From: an uncultured Litoreibacter sp.
GTDB taxonomy: Bacteria; Pseudomonadota; Alphaproteobacteria; Rhodobacterales; Rhodobacteraceae
DNA: 64,000 nt
Direction: 5' to 3'
NCBI GenBank assembly: GCA_947494645.1
Contig: CANLVO010000001.1
Coordinates: 1,860,001-1,924,000, forward strand
The notes under the pieces are model-generated. The model worked only from the letters and a program-made list of their open reading frames with translations. It was not told where the DNA came from and ran no database searches. Both the position numbers and the translations under genes were made by a program. Shown piece by piece: positions 44,561 to 53,161 of this stretch (position 1 is the first letter of the stretch; the number at the start of each line of letters is the position of its first letter).

Positions 44561-45676
44561 ATGGGCATTCTTGATTTTCTGACCGGCGAATTTATCGACG
44601 TCATCCACTGGACCGACGACACGCAAGACACGATGGTTTGGCGCTTTGACCGTGAAGGCCATGCGATCAAATACGGCGCCAAGCTGACCGTGCGCGAAGG
44701 TCAGGCGGCGGTGTTTGTCCACGAGGGGCAGCTGGCCGATGTGTTCACGCCCGGGCTTTACATGCTCGAGACCAATAACATGCCGATCCTCACAACGCTG
44801 AACCACTGGGATCACGGGTTCAAAAGCCCCTTCAAATCAGAGATTTATTTCGTCGATACGACCCGGTTCAACGACCTGAAATGGGGCACCAAGAACCCGA
44901 TCATGCTGCGTGACCCCGAATTTGGGCCGTTGCGTCTGCGCGCATTTGGGACCTACTCCACCCGCGTATCCGACCCCGCCAAGTTCCTGACAGAGATCGT
45001 GGGCACCGATGGCGAGTTCACGATGGACGAGATCAGCTACCAAATCCGCAACATCATCGTGCAGGAGTTCTCCCGCGTGGTTGCATCCTCCGGCATCCCA
45101 GCGCTGGATATGGCGGCGAACACGGCTGATCTGGGCAAGCTGATCGCCTCTGCAATCTCACCAATTGTCGCGGAGTACGGCCTGTCGATCCCGGAATTCT
45201 ATATTGAAAACATATCGCTGCCGCCCGCTGTTGAAGAGGCTTTGGACAAGCGCACCTCGATGGGGATGGCAGGCGATCTGGGGAAGTTCACGCAATACTC
45301 TGCCGCAGAAGCCATGACATCCGCCGCCCGCAACCCGAACGGTGGAGGCGGCATGGGCGCAGGCTTGGGGGCCGGTATGGGCATGGCGATGGCCACGCAG
45401 ATGGCGGGCCAGATGCAGCAGCAATCCGGGCCTTGGGGCGCGATACCGACACCACCTCCGCCACCCCCGGTTGAACATGTCTGGCACATTGCCGAGAACG
45501 GCAAGACCACCGGCCCGTTCTCCAAGGCAGCGTTGGGCCGCATGGCCGCCGAGGGCAGCCTGAAGCGCAACACACATGTGTGGACCGTCGGCCAAGACGG
45601 CTGGAAGGAAGCGGGCGAGGTTATGGAGCTGGCGCAGCTGTTCACCATCCTGCCGCCACCGCCGCCGGGTGCCTGA
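44561..45676 (+). CDS. SPFH-domain protein with C-terminal GYF-like domain (YdjI-type virion-core family)
   Basis: A 371-residue protein. Residues about 15-245 form the SPFH/band-7-like part: VREGQAAVFVHEGQLADVFTPGLYMLETNNMPILTTL, LRAFGTYSTRVSDPAKFL and EFYIENISLPPAVEEALDKRTSMG. A Gly/Met/Gln-rich linker follows (GGGMGAGLGAGMGMAM). Polyproline TPPPPPPVE then leads to a GYF_2-like domain, VWHIAENGKTTGPFSKAALGRMAAEG and VWTVGQDGWKEAGEV, and the chain ends PPPPPGA. B. subtilis YdjI shows the same SPFH core and acts in a PspA-linked membrane-stress operon. The start follows GCGAGGAC. It overlaps the cytochrome-type gene. Confidence 0.88.
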   Translation: MGILDFLTGEFIDVIHWTDDTQDTMVWRFDREGHAIKYGAKLTVREGQAAVFVHEGQLADVFTPGLYMLETNNMPILTTLNHWDHGFKSPFKSEIYFVDTTRFNDLKWGTKNPIMLRDPEFGPLRLRAFGTYSTRVSDPAKFLTEIVGTDGEFTMDEISYQIRNIIVQEFSRVVASSGIPALDMAANTADLGKLIASAISPIVAEYGLSIPEFYIENISLPPAVEEALDKRTSMGMAGDLGKFTQYSAAEAMTSAARNPNGGGGMGAGLGAGMGMAMATQMAGQMQQQSGPWGAIPTPPPPPPVEHVWHIAENGKTTGPFSKAALGRMAAEGSLKRNTHVWTVGQDGWKEAGEVMELAQLFTILPPPPPGA

Positions 45677-46262
45677 GAGCCACGCGATATCTCCAACACG
45701 CTCCGGCCTTCGGTCGGCCATCGCCGCGCGCCTACCAAACAGACGCGTGGCTTTGAAGTGGCTGCATTGGGGGATCATCCCATTCTTTGTCTGGTTCATC
45801 TTTGCCGACCCCGACGCGCTGCGGCGCATGGGGCCGGCGGTGTTCCAGTTCCATTCGGTGATGGGCCTTATCTTCGTGACCCTCGCCCTTGTCTGGACCG
45901 GTCTGTATCTGAAGCGCGGACTGGCCAGCCGCCCCGGTCCAAAACTGCCGCCTTGGGCGCAGCGGGTGCACCAGATCATGCATCATTCGCTCATTTGGGG
46001 GCTGTTTCTGGTGGCCTTCGGGGGGTTCTTGCTGGGGCTGACATCCTCGGTGCTGCTTCGGGCGGGGGGCGTATTGCCCATTGCCCCGCCCATGGGCCTG
46101 CCCCATGCCAATGACGTTGTCGGCTATCTGCATACGTACCAGTTTTACGCCTTGGCTGGGCTGGTGATCTTTCACGCAATGTTCCACTTGTGGCGCCATA
46201 CCGCGCTGCGTGATAACGCCTTGCGTATTATGGCCCCAAGAGCTTTACACAGGTTCCTCTGA
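45669..46262 (+). CDS. Cytochrome b561-like integral membrane protein
   Basis: A 197-residue protein with four membrane helices. Histidines lie where b561-type haem ligands are expected: LKWLHWGIIPFFVWF in helix 1, FQFHSVMGLIFVTLALVW in helix 2, HQIMHHSLIWGLFLVAFG in helix 3 and YLHTYQFYALAGLVIFHAMFHLW in helix 4. The start is uncertain; the GTG at 45669 overlaps the previous stop and is chosen for coupling, but a later start near the first helix is possible. A role in transmembrane electron transfer to quinone or a periplasmic partner is inferred. Confidence 0.75.
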   Translation: MPESHAISPTRSGLRSAIAARLPNRRVALKWLHWGIIPFFVWFIFADPDALRRMGPAVFQFHSVMGLIFVTLALVWTGLYLKRGLASRPGPKLPPWAQRVHQIMHHSLIWGLFLVAFGGFLLGLTSSVLLRAGGVLPIAPPMGLPHANDVVGYLHTYQFYALAGLVIFHAMFHLWRHTALRDNALRIMAPRALHRFL

Positions 46263-46277
46263 CCCCATGAGTTTGCC

Positions 46278-47381
46278 ATGACGACCCCTGTAGAAGAGCA
46301 CCGCTTTCCTTGCGACAATTGCGGGTCGGACATGGCGTTCGACCCCGGCGGCCATCAGCTGGTCTGCGATCACTGCGGCAACACCAAACCGGTCAGCGAG
46401 GGGCGATCTACCGCAATTCAAGAGCTGGATTTCAACGCTGCAGTGCGTGGCTCTCTTGCCGAGGCGGAGATGGAGGAGACCCGCGTCACCTCCTGCCCCA
46501 ATTGCGGCGCACAGGTGGCCTTTGACGCCGACATCCACGCCACGGAGTGTCCGTTCTGCGCGACACCCGTAGTGGCCGATACCGGCACGCACCGCCATAT
46601 CAAGCCGCGCGGTGTGCTGCCGTTCAGGCTGGATGAGCGCGACGCGCGCAAAGCCATGAACACCTGGCTGGGCCAGCTGTGGTTTGCGCCGAATGGATTG
46701 AAAGACTACGCCCGAAAGGGGCGCCGGATGGACGGCATTTATGTCCCCTACTGGACCTATGACGCCGACACCCGCACGCAGTATACCGGCGAACGCGGAG
46801 TGGATTATCAGGTGCGGCGCACCGTGGTGCGCAACGGCAAGAAGCAGACCGTTCTGGTGACAAAAACCCGCTGGCACCGGGTGTCGGGCCGGGTGGCGCG
46901 TGACTTTGACGATGTGCTGGTGCTGGCCTCGACCTCGCTGCCCAAAGACTACACGGACGCGCTGGCCCCATGGGATCTGTCCTATCTCAGCCCCTACACG
47001 CCGGAATATCTGACGGGATTCCGGGCGGAGGCCTATACGGTCGAACTGGATGACGGTTTTACAGAGGCACGCGGTCATATGGACAACCGCATCACGCGCG
47101 ACATTCGCTTTGACATTGGCGGTGACCGTCAGCGCATCCACAGCGCGAAGACGGCCGTCTCAAACGTCACCTTCAAGCATGTCTTGCTGCCCGTATGGAT
47201 GGCGGCTTACAAGTTCCGCGGCCGGACCTTCCGGTTCATTGTAAACGGTCAGACGGGGGCGGTGCGTGGCGAGCGTCCCTACTCGGCCATCAAGATCGCA
47301 ATTGCGGTCATCATCGGCCTGCTGATTGCGGCGGCCATCGGATATGGAATGGCGTTACAAGATGATATTGTGCTGCGGTGA
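46278..47381 (+). CDS. Zinc-ribbon membrane protein (TFIIB-type zinc ribbon, often misannotated primosomal protein N')
   Basis: A 367-residue protein. Two four-cysteine zinc ribbons lie at the N-terminus: FPCDNCGSDM with LVCDHCGNTK and, after a linker, SCPNCGAQVAF with ECPFCATPV. A long beta-rich middle follows (DGIYVPYWTYDADTRTQYTGERG, TRWHRVSGRVARDFDDVLVLAS, LSYLSPYTPEYLTGFRAEAY). One transmembrane helix lies at the C-terminus (IKIAIAVIIGLLIAAAIGYGMAL). There are no helicase motifs, so the frequent database name is wrong. It resembles YdjG/YdjH-like partners of SPFH proteins. It overlaps the PfkB gene by 20 bases. Confidence 0.82.
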   Translation: MTTPVEEHRFPCDNCGSDMAFDPGGHQLVCDHCGNTKPVSEGRSTAIQELDFNAAVRGSLAEAEMEETRVTSCPNCGAQVAFDADIHATECPFCATPVVADTGTHRHIKPRGVLPFRLDERDARKAMNTWLGQLWFAPNGLKDYARKGRRMDGIYVPYWTYDADTRTQYTGERGVDYQVRRTVVRNGKKQTVLVTKTRWHRVSGRVARDFDDVLVLASTSLPKDYTDALAPWDLSYLSPYTPEYLTGFRAEAYTVELDDGFTEARGHMDNRITRDIRFDIGGDRQRIHSAKTAVSNVTFKHVLLPVWMAAYKFRGRTFRFIVNGQTGAVRGERPYSAIKIAIAVIIGLLIAAAIGYGMALQDDIVLR

Positions 47382-48282
47382 AGCCCTGATCGACATGCTG
47401 CCTCGCGAAACAACGCAAGGCGAGCAAGCCTTTGCGCCTTATGCAGGTGGGGCGGTGTTCAACACTGCGATCGCATTGGGGCGGTTGGGAGCTGCTCCCG
47501 GCTTTTTCTGCGGATTGTCGCAGGACCTGTTTGGGGAGTTACTGGTTGAGACCCTTGCGGCCTCTGATGTCAGCACCGATCTGGCACCGCGTCCTGACCT
47601 TCCGACGACCTTGGCCTTTGTGAAGCTGGACAACGGTCAGGCGACCTACACGTTCTACGACAAGGACACAGCGCTGACCTCTTTGCGGGCGGACGCCCTG
47701 CCCCCGATTGGCGCGGATGTCAGCGCGATGTTCTTTGGCGGCATCTCACTGGCCGAGGGTCCGAGCGCGGAGGCGTTTGAGGCTTTGCTGACGCGGGAGG
47801 CCGCGGACCGGGTCACCATGATCGACCCCAATATCCGTCCGAGCTTTATCAAAGACCGGGACAGCTATGTGGCCCGTATTCAGCGGATGATGGCCCTGTC
47901 GGATATTGTGAAGCTGAGCGACGAGGATTTGGCCTGGCTGGAAGGCGAGGAGGACTTAGCGGCAATGGCGCAGGCCATTCTGGGACGCGGTACCAAGCTG
48001 GTGTTGATCACCCAAGGGGCTGAGGGGGCCACGGGATTCACCGCTGAGGGGTCCGTCTTCGTGGCGTCGCAAAAAGTCGAGGTGGTCGATACGGTCGGCG
48101 CGGGCGACACGTTTAATGCGGGCGTTCTCTATGCGCTGCAGGATGCCGGGCTGTTAAACAAAGACGCCATTGCCGGGATTGCGGAAGACGACATCAAAGC
48201 GGCGCTTTCGATGGGAGCGCGTTGTGCCGCGGTGACCGTCTCGCGCGCCGGGGCGAATCCGCCGCGCCTGTCTGAGCTGTGA
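47362..48282 (+). CDS. PfkB-family carbohydrate kinase (fructokinase-like)
   Basis: A 306-residue ribokinase-fold kinase. The N-terminal motif is [15 protein letters not shown] with the [15 protein letters not shown] substrate loop, and the C-terminal PfkB signature is [17 protein letters not shown] with the catalytic Asp. The start at 47362 gives the standard N-terminus and lies inside the previous gene. Fructose is the likely substrate by resemblance to short fructokinases, but other sugars cannot be excluded. It overlaps dtd by four bases (GTGA). Confidence 0.9.
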   Translation: MILCCGEALIDMLPRETTQGEQAFAPYAGGAVFNTAIALGRLGAAPGFFCGLSQDLFGELLVETLAASDVSTDLAPRPDLPTTLAFVKLDNGQATYTFYDKDTALTSLRADALPPIGADVSAMFFGGISLAEGPSAEAFEALLTREAADRVTMIDPNIRPSFIKDRDSYVARIQRMMALSDIVKLSDEDLAWLEGEEDLAAMAQAILGRGTKLVLITQGAEGATGFTAEGSVFVASQKVEVVDTVGAGDTFNAGVLYALQDAGLLNKDAIAGIAEDDIKAALSMGARCAAVTVSRAGANPPRLSEL

Positions 48283-48722
48283 GGGCGCTGATACAACGGG
48301 TCTCTGAGGCCTCGGTGTCTGTCGATGGCGAGAAGATCGGCGCGATTGGGCAAGGTCTGCTAATCTTGATCTGCGCGATGGAGGGCGACGCACCGGAGCA
48401 AACGGGCAAATTGGCAGCCAAAATTTCCAAGCTGCGGATTTTCAAGGATGAAGCGGGCAAGATGAACCGCTCGCTTGCCGATATTGGCGGCAGCGCGTTG
48501 GTGGTGAGCCAGTTCACGCTGGCTGCTGACACCTCGCGTGGCAACCGGCCGGGATTTTCTACCGCCGCCCCGCCGGAACAGGGGCGTGCGCTTTATGAGC
48601 AGTTCGCCCGTGATCTGGCCGCGTTGGGGATCCCGGTTGAGACCGGGTCCTTTGGCGCTGATATGCAGGTGTCGCTCATCAATAGCGGGCCCGTCACGAT
48701 CTGGATGGATGACCAGAGCTAG
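48279..48722 (+). CDS. dtd: D-aminoacyl-tRNA deacylase
   Basis: A 147-residue enzyme that hydrolyses D-aminoacyl-tRNA and glycyl-tRNA(Ala). It begins [21 protein letters not shown], has the catalytic [17 protein letters not shown] block and ends with the cross-subunit [11 protein letters not shown] motif. The GTG start overlaps the PfkB stop, implying coupled translation. The stop TAG is shared with the convergent glycosyltransferase stop inside one CTAG. Confidence 0.96.
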   Translation: MRALIQRVSEASVSVDGEKIGAIGQGLLILICAMEGDAPEQTGKLAAKISKLRIFKDEAGKMNRSLADIGGSALVVSQFTLAADTSRGNRPGFSTAAPPEQGRALYEQFARDLAALGIPVETGSFGADMQVSLINSGPVTIWMDDQS

Positions 48723-49597
48723 GCGCGCCCCGTGAGCACCTGCCGGCCCATCCAAAAGGCCCGCGCGAGCCGCAAACGGTAGAGTGTTCCAAGACATTTT
48801 GCACGTTCAAGTGGGCCGACCAACCTGTTCGAGCGCAGCACCTTGGCGGTGTCCTTCAGTGGGCTGAGGCCCGTCAGAACCGCCCTGAGCGCCCATCTGC
48901 CACGACGCCGGTCCTGCTCTGCGAATTGCTCAGGCACCAAGCGCCGCCATTTGCGGCGCAGCGCGGCCCAGTCATTGCGTGTCGGATGGCGCACCTGCAA
49001 GTCAGGGGCGTAGTGCAGGTCAAACCCTGCCGCGCGGGCGCGTTTGCACCATTCCAGATCTTCAGACAGTCCGGTCAGGAAAGGGCCGACCGTCTCGAAC
49101 ACGCGGCGGTTGGTCAAAAGATTGGCTGTGACGCTAAAGCCTTTCTCAGTGATATAGGCCTCATTGCGGAAGGCGAAGACCTGTTCAAACGCCTGCGCCC
49201 CGCCGCGTCGCGCAGACACTGTCTCATCAAACAGCCGGATTTGTCCGCCAAACACAGCGGTGTGCCGGCTAAGATCAAGCGCGGTTGCCACCCAATCGGC
49301 CTCCGCCACGCAGTCGCAATCGAGAAAGGCCAGCCCCGCAGCGGTTGTGTTTTGCACACCGGCATTCCGGGCAGCGCCGGCACCCGCAGACGGCTCCTTG
49401 ATAACGCGCGCCCACGGGAAGTCTTGCGCCAAAGGGCCAAGATCAACGGAGGACCCGTTATCAACAACAATGACTTCGACCCGGTCGTCTATTTGCAGCT
49501 TAAGGCTCATGAGGCAGCGCCGGAGGCGGTCATGGTCATTGAGATGAGGAATGATCACGGCAAGCAGGGGCATCCCGTGAACAGGCCCGGGTTTCAT
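48719..49597 (-). CDS. Family 2-type glycosyltransferase (GT-A fold)
   Basis: A 292-residue glycosyltransferase. [19 protein letters not shown] is the N-terminal strand and helix, [10 protein letters not shown] binds the nucleotide, [10 protein letters not shown] is the conserved loop, and LDCDC serves as Dx[30 protein letters not shown] is the acceptor-side region with the catalytic ED. The C-terminal part is amphipathic and basic, so the protein is probably peripheral to the inner membrane. Either ATG at 49597 or 49573 may be the start; neither has a clear ribosome-binding site. Confidence 0.87.
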   Translation of the reverse strand: MKPGPVHGMPLLAVIIPHLNDHDRLRRCLMSLKLQIDDRVEVIVVDNGSSVDLGPLAQDFPWARVIKEPSAGAGAARNAGVQNTTAAGLAFLDCDCVAEADWVATALDLSRHTAVFGGQIRLFDETVSARRGGAQAFEQVFAFRNEAYITEKGFSVTANLLTNRRVFETVGPFLTGLSEDLEWCKRARAAGFDLHYAPDLQVRHPTRNDWAALRRKWRRLVPEQFAEQDRRRGRWALRAVLTGLSPLKDTAKVLRSNRLVGPLERAKCLGTLYRLRLARAFWMGRQVLTGRA

Positions 49598-49693
49598 TAA
49601 GAAAGCGTAAATTCTTCACCGAAAGCCTGAGGTTACATTCCGCAGTTAAACCCTCTACGCTGACTGTCATTGCCCGCCTGAAAGGACGCTTTG

Positions 49694-50599
49694 ATGAAAA
49701 TTGCCATGCTCGCCCGGAACGCCAATCTGTATTCGCATAAGCGGCTGGTCGAGGCGGCTGAGGAACGGGGGCATACGCTCGACATCATCAACACGCTGCA
49801 ATGCTACATGAATATCGCGTCGCGGCGGCCTGAGATTTACTACAACGGCGAGAAGCTTGTGGGCTATGACGCGGTGATCCCGCGCATCGGCGCGTCGGTC
49901 ACCTTTTACGGACTGGCCGTGCTGCGCCAATTTGAGATGATGGGCGTCTACCCGTTGAACGAAAGCGTGGCCATTGGGCGCTCTCGTGACAAGCTGCGCT
50001 CCATGCAGCTATTGGCCCGCGACGGCATCGGGTTGCCTGTGACGGCCTTTGCGCATGACGCCAAGAAGGCGGGCGATATTGTGGAGTTGGCGGGCGGCAC
50101 GCCTGTGGTGATCAAGCTGCTGGAAGGCACGCAAGGCATCGGCGTGGTTTTGGCAGATACGGACCGGTCGGCCCGGTCAGTCATCGAGGCGTTTCGTGGT
50201 GCGAATGTGAACATCATGGCGCAGGAATTCATCAAGGAGGCCGGAGGCACCGATATCCGCGCCATTGTTGTTGGGGGCAAAGTGATCGCCGCCATGAAAC
50301 GCACCGGGGCGGAAGGCGATTTCCGTTCGAACCTGCATCGTGGCGGCTCCGCTCAGGTGATCAAGATCAGCCCTGAAGAACGCGCCACCGCCGTGCGCGC
50401 CGCCAAGTCCATGGGGCTGGCCGTCTGCGGTGTCGATATGCTGCGTGCCAATCATGGGCCGGTTGTCATGGAGGTCAACTCCTCCCCCGGGCTGGAAGGC
50501 GTCGAGAAAGCCACGGGCCTCGACATCGCGGGCAAGATCATCACGCATCTCGAAAAACACGCCAAGCCGAACAAAACCAAGACCAAGGGCAAAGGGTAG
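49694..50599 (+). CDS. rimK: Ribosomal protein S6 L-glutamate ligase
   Basis: A 301-residue ATP-grasp ligase that closely follows E. coli Rim[88 protein letters not shown] and [18 protein letters not shown]. RimK adds glutamates to the S6 C-terminus and can form poly-glutamate. The last 15 residues are a Lys-rich tail absent from E. coli. It starts with ATG 49694, after GAAAGGACG. The aspartoacylase-family gene follows after nine bases. Confidence 0.94.
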   Translation: MKIAMLARNANLYSHKRLVEAAEERGHTLDIINTLQCYMNIASRRPEIYYNGEKLVGYDAVIPRIGASVTFYGLAVLRQFEMMGVYPLNESVAIGRSRDKLRSMQLLARDGIGLPVTAFAHDAKKAGDIVELAGGTPVVIKLLEGTQGIGVVLADTDRSARSVIEAFRGANVNIMAQEFIKEAGGTDIRAIVVGGKVIAAMKRTGAEGDFRSNLHRGGSAQVIKISPEERATAVRAAKSMGLAVCGVDMLRANHGPVVMEVNSSPGLEGVEKATGLDIAGKIITHLEKHAKPNKTKTKGKG

Positions 50600-50608
50600 C
50601 AGACCACG

Positions 50609-51652
50609 ATGGCCAAACGATCAGGCTTTACGCTGGGCGGCGTCACGGTCGCACCTGGCACCCGTCAGACAGTCGACCTGCCCGTCAGCACCTTGTCGGA
50701 CCACACGCCGGTAAACATGTCGGTCCATGTCATCCACGGCAAAAAAGACGGCCCGACCTTGTTTGTCAGCGCTGGCATTCATGGCGACGAGGTCATCGGG
50801 GTCGAAATCGTCCGCCGCCTCTTGCGCACTGCCAACCTGAATTCCCTGCGCGGCACGTTGTTGGTGGTCCCGATCGTCAACGCCTTCGGCTTTCATAACC
50901 GATCGCGTTATCTGCCTGACCGCCGGGACCTGAACCGCTGTTTTCCGGGCAGCGCGGGCGGCTCGTTGGCCTCGCGCATGGCGCATCTGTTTTTGCGCGA
51001 GGTGGTGGCACGGTGCGAGTTCGGCATCGACCTGCACTCCGCCGCGATCCACCGCACCAACCTGCCGCAGATCCGCATCTCGCCCGACACGCCCTCCATC
51101 TTGCAACGGGCTAAAATTTTCGGGGCACCCGTGATCCTGACCTCACCCCTGCGCGAGGGCTCACTGAGAGCGGCGGCGCGGGACATGGGGGTGGACGTGC
51201 TGCTCTATGAGGCGGGCGAAGGCCTCCGATTTGACGAGATGTCGGTGCGGGCGGGCGTTGCCGGCATCCTGCGCGTTATGCTCAGCATGGGGGCGTTGCC
51301 CGCCAAAGGCATCAGCCGGGCGAAAGCAGTCCCCATTCTGTGCTCTTCGTCAAAGTGGGTCCGTACCCCTGCGGGTGGGCTCTTGCGCACCTTCAAAGAG
51401 GGCGGAGAGGTTGTGGCCGAAGGCGATCTGCTGGCAGCGGTATGTGACCCGTTCGGGGACGAAGAGCTGGAAATCCTGGCCGATTTCGAAGGCATCATCG
51501 TGGGGCGAGCTGTGATGCCTTTGGCCAATGAGGGCGACGCGGTTTACCACATTGCCAAGGTCGCCTCCCCCTCCAAGGCCGAGATGGCGGTGGAGGATTT
51601 GGCAGCCCAGCTTGAAGCCGATCCGCTCTTTGATGAGGACGAGATTATTTAG
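50609..51652 (+). CDS. Succinylglutamate desuccinylase/aspartoacylase-family (M14-like) protein
   Basis: A 347-residue zinc hydrolase. The zinc site is AGIHGDEVIGVEIVRRLL (HxxE) with the third ligand in GIDLHSAAIHRTNLPQIR; NAFGFHNRSRYLPDRRDLNRCFPG is the Arg-rich substrate loop, and ILADFEGIIVGRAVMPLANEGDAVYHIAKV forms a lipoyl-like C-terminal beta domain. No succinylarginine-pathway genes are near. Its tight pairing with rimK suggests that it trims a glutamate-containing product, perhaps removing glutamates from S6. Its 3' end overlaps tupA by eight bases. Confidence 0.85.
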   Translation: MAKRSGFTLGGVTVAPGTRQTVDLPVSTLSDHTPVNMSVHVIHGKKDGPTLFVSAGIHGDEVIGVEIVRRLLRTANLNSLRGTLLVVPIVNAFGFHNRSRYLPDRRDLNRCFPGSAGGSLASRMAHLFLREVVARCEFGIDLHSAAIHRTNLPQIRISPDTPSILQRAKIFGAPVILTSPLREGSLRAAARDMGVDVLLYEAGEGLRFDEMSVRAGVAGILRVMLSMGALPAKGISRAKAVPILCSSSKWVRTPAGGLLRTFKEGGEVVAEGDLLAAVCDPFGDEELEILADFEGIIVGRAVMPLANEGDAVYHIAKVASPSKAEMAVEDLAAQLEADPLFDEDEII

Positions 51653-52448
51653 CAGGGGTCGCGTTGAAAACGAAAAGGCCTTCGCCGTTTATGGTGTAGC
51701 CATTGATCAGTCCCGCCGCTTTCTCGGACGTCAGCCAATCTTCGAGCTGCGCTGCCGCCATGGCCTTTACGTGGTCATGCCGCGCCGGGTTCACCGGCAG
51801 ATAGGCGTATTGATTGAACAGCACCGGGTCGCCTGAGAAGAGCAGCGCCAAATCACCTTTGTTGCCAAAGTTCAGCCAACTGGCGCGATCTGACATGATG
51901 TAGGCATCAAGGCCCGCGGCGGTATTGAGGCTCGCCCCCATTCCTGCACCGACGGCTTTGTACCAGCTTCCAAAGCTTTCGGGTTGCAAGTCTGCCCCAG
52001 CCCAGAGCGATAGTTCTTTCTTGTGGGTGCCGCTGTCATCGCCACGGCTGACGAAACTGCTTTCGCTTTGGGCTATCGCGGAAAGCGCCGTCGCCGCATC
52101 CGCCGCGCCTGAAATCTCAGCCGGGTCATCCTTTGGCCCGATCAGCACGAAATCGTTATACATAATCTCGCGGCGATGGGTGCCGTAGCCATCAGCGAGA
52201 AAGGCTTCCTCCGCGGCCTTGGAATGAACCAGAATGGCGTCGACATCTCCGGCTTCTCCCAGACGCAGAGCCTGCCCCGTTCCCACCACCAGCAACTGCA
52301 CCTCAAGCCCGGTATCTTCTGCGATTGCGGGCAGCAGCACGTCGGAAAGCCCCGAGTTGTGGAAGCTGGTCGTGACGGCAAGCTTCATCTCTTCCGCCTG
52401 CAACGGGGACGTCATGAGCAGCAACAATGCAGCAAGAGCGCGGATCAT
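51645..52448 (-). CDS. tupA: Tungstate-binding periplasmic protein
   Basis: A 267-residue solute-binding protein. After the signal peptide MIRALAALLLLMTSPLQAEE the TupA pattern is clear: TTSFHNSGLSDVLLP, VVGTGQALRLGEAGDVDAILVHSKAAEEAFL, and RREIMYNDFVLIGPKDDPA. The TTS and VHSK segments line the oxyanion site in TupA proteins. The start at 52448 overlaps the tupC stop (ATGA). Molybdate-type relatives differ in those motifs, so tungstate is the better call. It is the last gene of the minus-strand run that begins at the formate dehydrogenase accessory genes. Confidence 0.92.
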   Translation of the reverse strand: MIRALAALLLLMTSPLQAEEMKLAVTTSFHNSGLSDVLLPAIAEDTGLEVQLLVVGTGQALRLGEAGDVDAILVHSKAAEEAFLADGYGTHRREIMYNDFVLIGPKDDPAEISGAADAATALSAIAQSESSFVSRGDDSGTHKKELSLWAGADLQPESFGSWYKAVGAGMGASLNTAAGLDAYIMSDRASWLNFGNKGDLALLFSGDPVLFNQYAYLPVNPARHDHVKAMAAAQLEDWLTSEKAAGLINGYTINGEGLFVFNATPAK

Positions 52449-53161
52449 TCGACGATGTCTCCCTCCAGAAAAGCTTTGGCCTCCGGCGTGCACGGCGATG
52501 AGAAGAACGCAGACGCCTGCCCCTGTTCATGTAGCCTGCCGTGCAGCAAAAACACCAGATCGCTGGCGAGGCGGCGGGCCTGCCCCAGATCATGGGTGGT
52601 CATGATAATGCGCGTGCCTGCGGTCTGCGCGCCTTTCAACAGCGCCTCAATCTCGCGGGTAGAACGACCATCAAGATTGGCGCAAGGCTCATCCAAGAAC
52701 AGCACCTGCGGGTTCCGGATCAGGGCGCGGCCCAGTGCCAGTTTCTGCCGTTCGCCGCCAGAAAGGCGCGGCGCGGGGCGATCAAGCGCGTCCTCTAATC
52801 CGATGCGGCGTGCCCAGTCGGTGACTTTTGTGGCGATGCTGGCCTTGTCCTCGCCCAACAACTGCAAGGGATACGCGAGGTTCTGACGCACGGAGCGCCG
52901 CAGCATGATCGGGCTTTGAAACACATAGGCCTGCATCTCCCGCGCCTGCGCATCGGGCACGGACCAGCTTACGTCGCCGTCTGAAAGCCGCTCCACTCCG
53001 TGCAGCACCTTCAGAAGCGTCGTTTTGCCAGCACCGTTGGGGCCGAGGACAATGGTGAAGCCTGAGCCGGACAGATCAAGATCGATCGGGCCCAGAATGG
53101 GTTTGCCGCGTCGCTTGACCAGCGTGCCTGCAAGATGGACGGAGGGGGCTGCGTCTACCAT
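52445..53161 (-). CDS. tupC: Tungstate ABC transporter ATP-binding protein
   Basis: A 238-residue ATPase. Walker A is GPNGAGKTT, the signature is LSGGERQKLALGRAL, Walker B is VLFLDEPCANLD and the switch is MTTHDLGQA. There is no regulatory C-terminal MOP domain, unlike ModC. The start overlaps the tupB 3' end by seven bases, and the stop overlaps tupA. A Cys sits in the Walker B neighbourhood (EPCANLD), common in this subfamily. Confidence 0.9.
   Translation of the reverse strand: MVDAAPSVHLAGTLVKRRGKPILGPIDLDLSGSGFTIVLGPNGAGKTTLLKVLHGVERLSDGDVSWSVPDAQAREMQAYVFQSPIMLRRSVRQNLAYPLQLLGEDKASIATKVTDWARRIGLEDALDRPAPRLSGGERQKLALGRALIRNPQVLFLDEPCANLDGRSTREIEALLKGAQTAGTRIIMTTHDLGQARRLASDLVFLLHGRLHEQGQASAFFSSPCTPEAKAFLEGDIVE

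Noticed and set aside
46278-47381. Primosomal protein N'/helicase annotation for the zinc-ribbon gene
   Set aside because: There is no Walker A, DEAD-like or other helicase motif; only zinc ribbons, beta-rich domain and one membrane helix.
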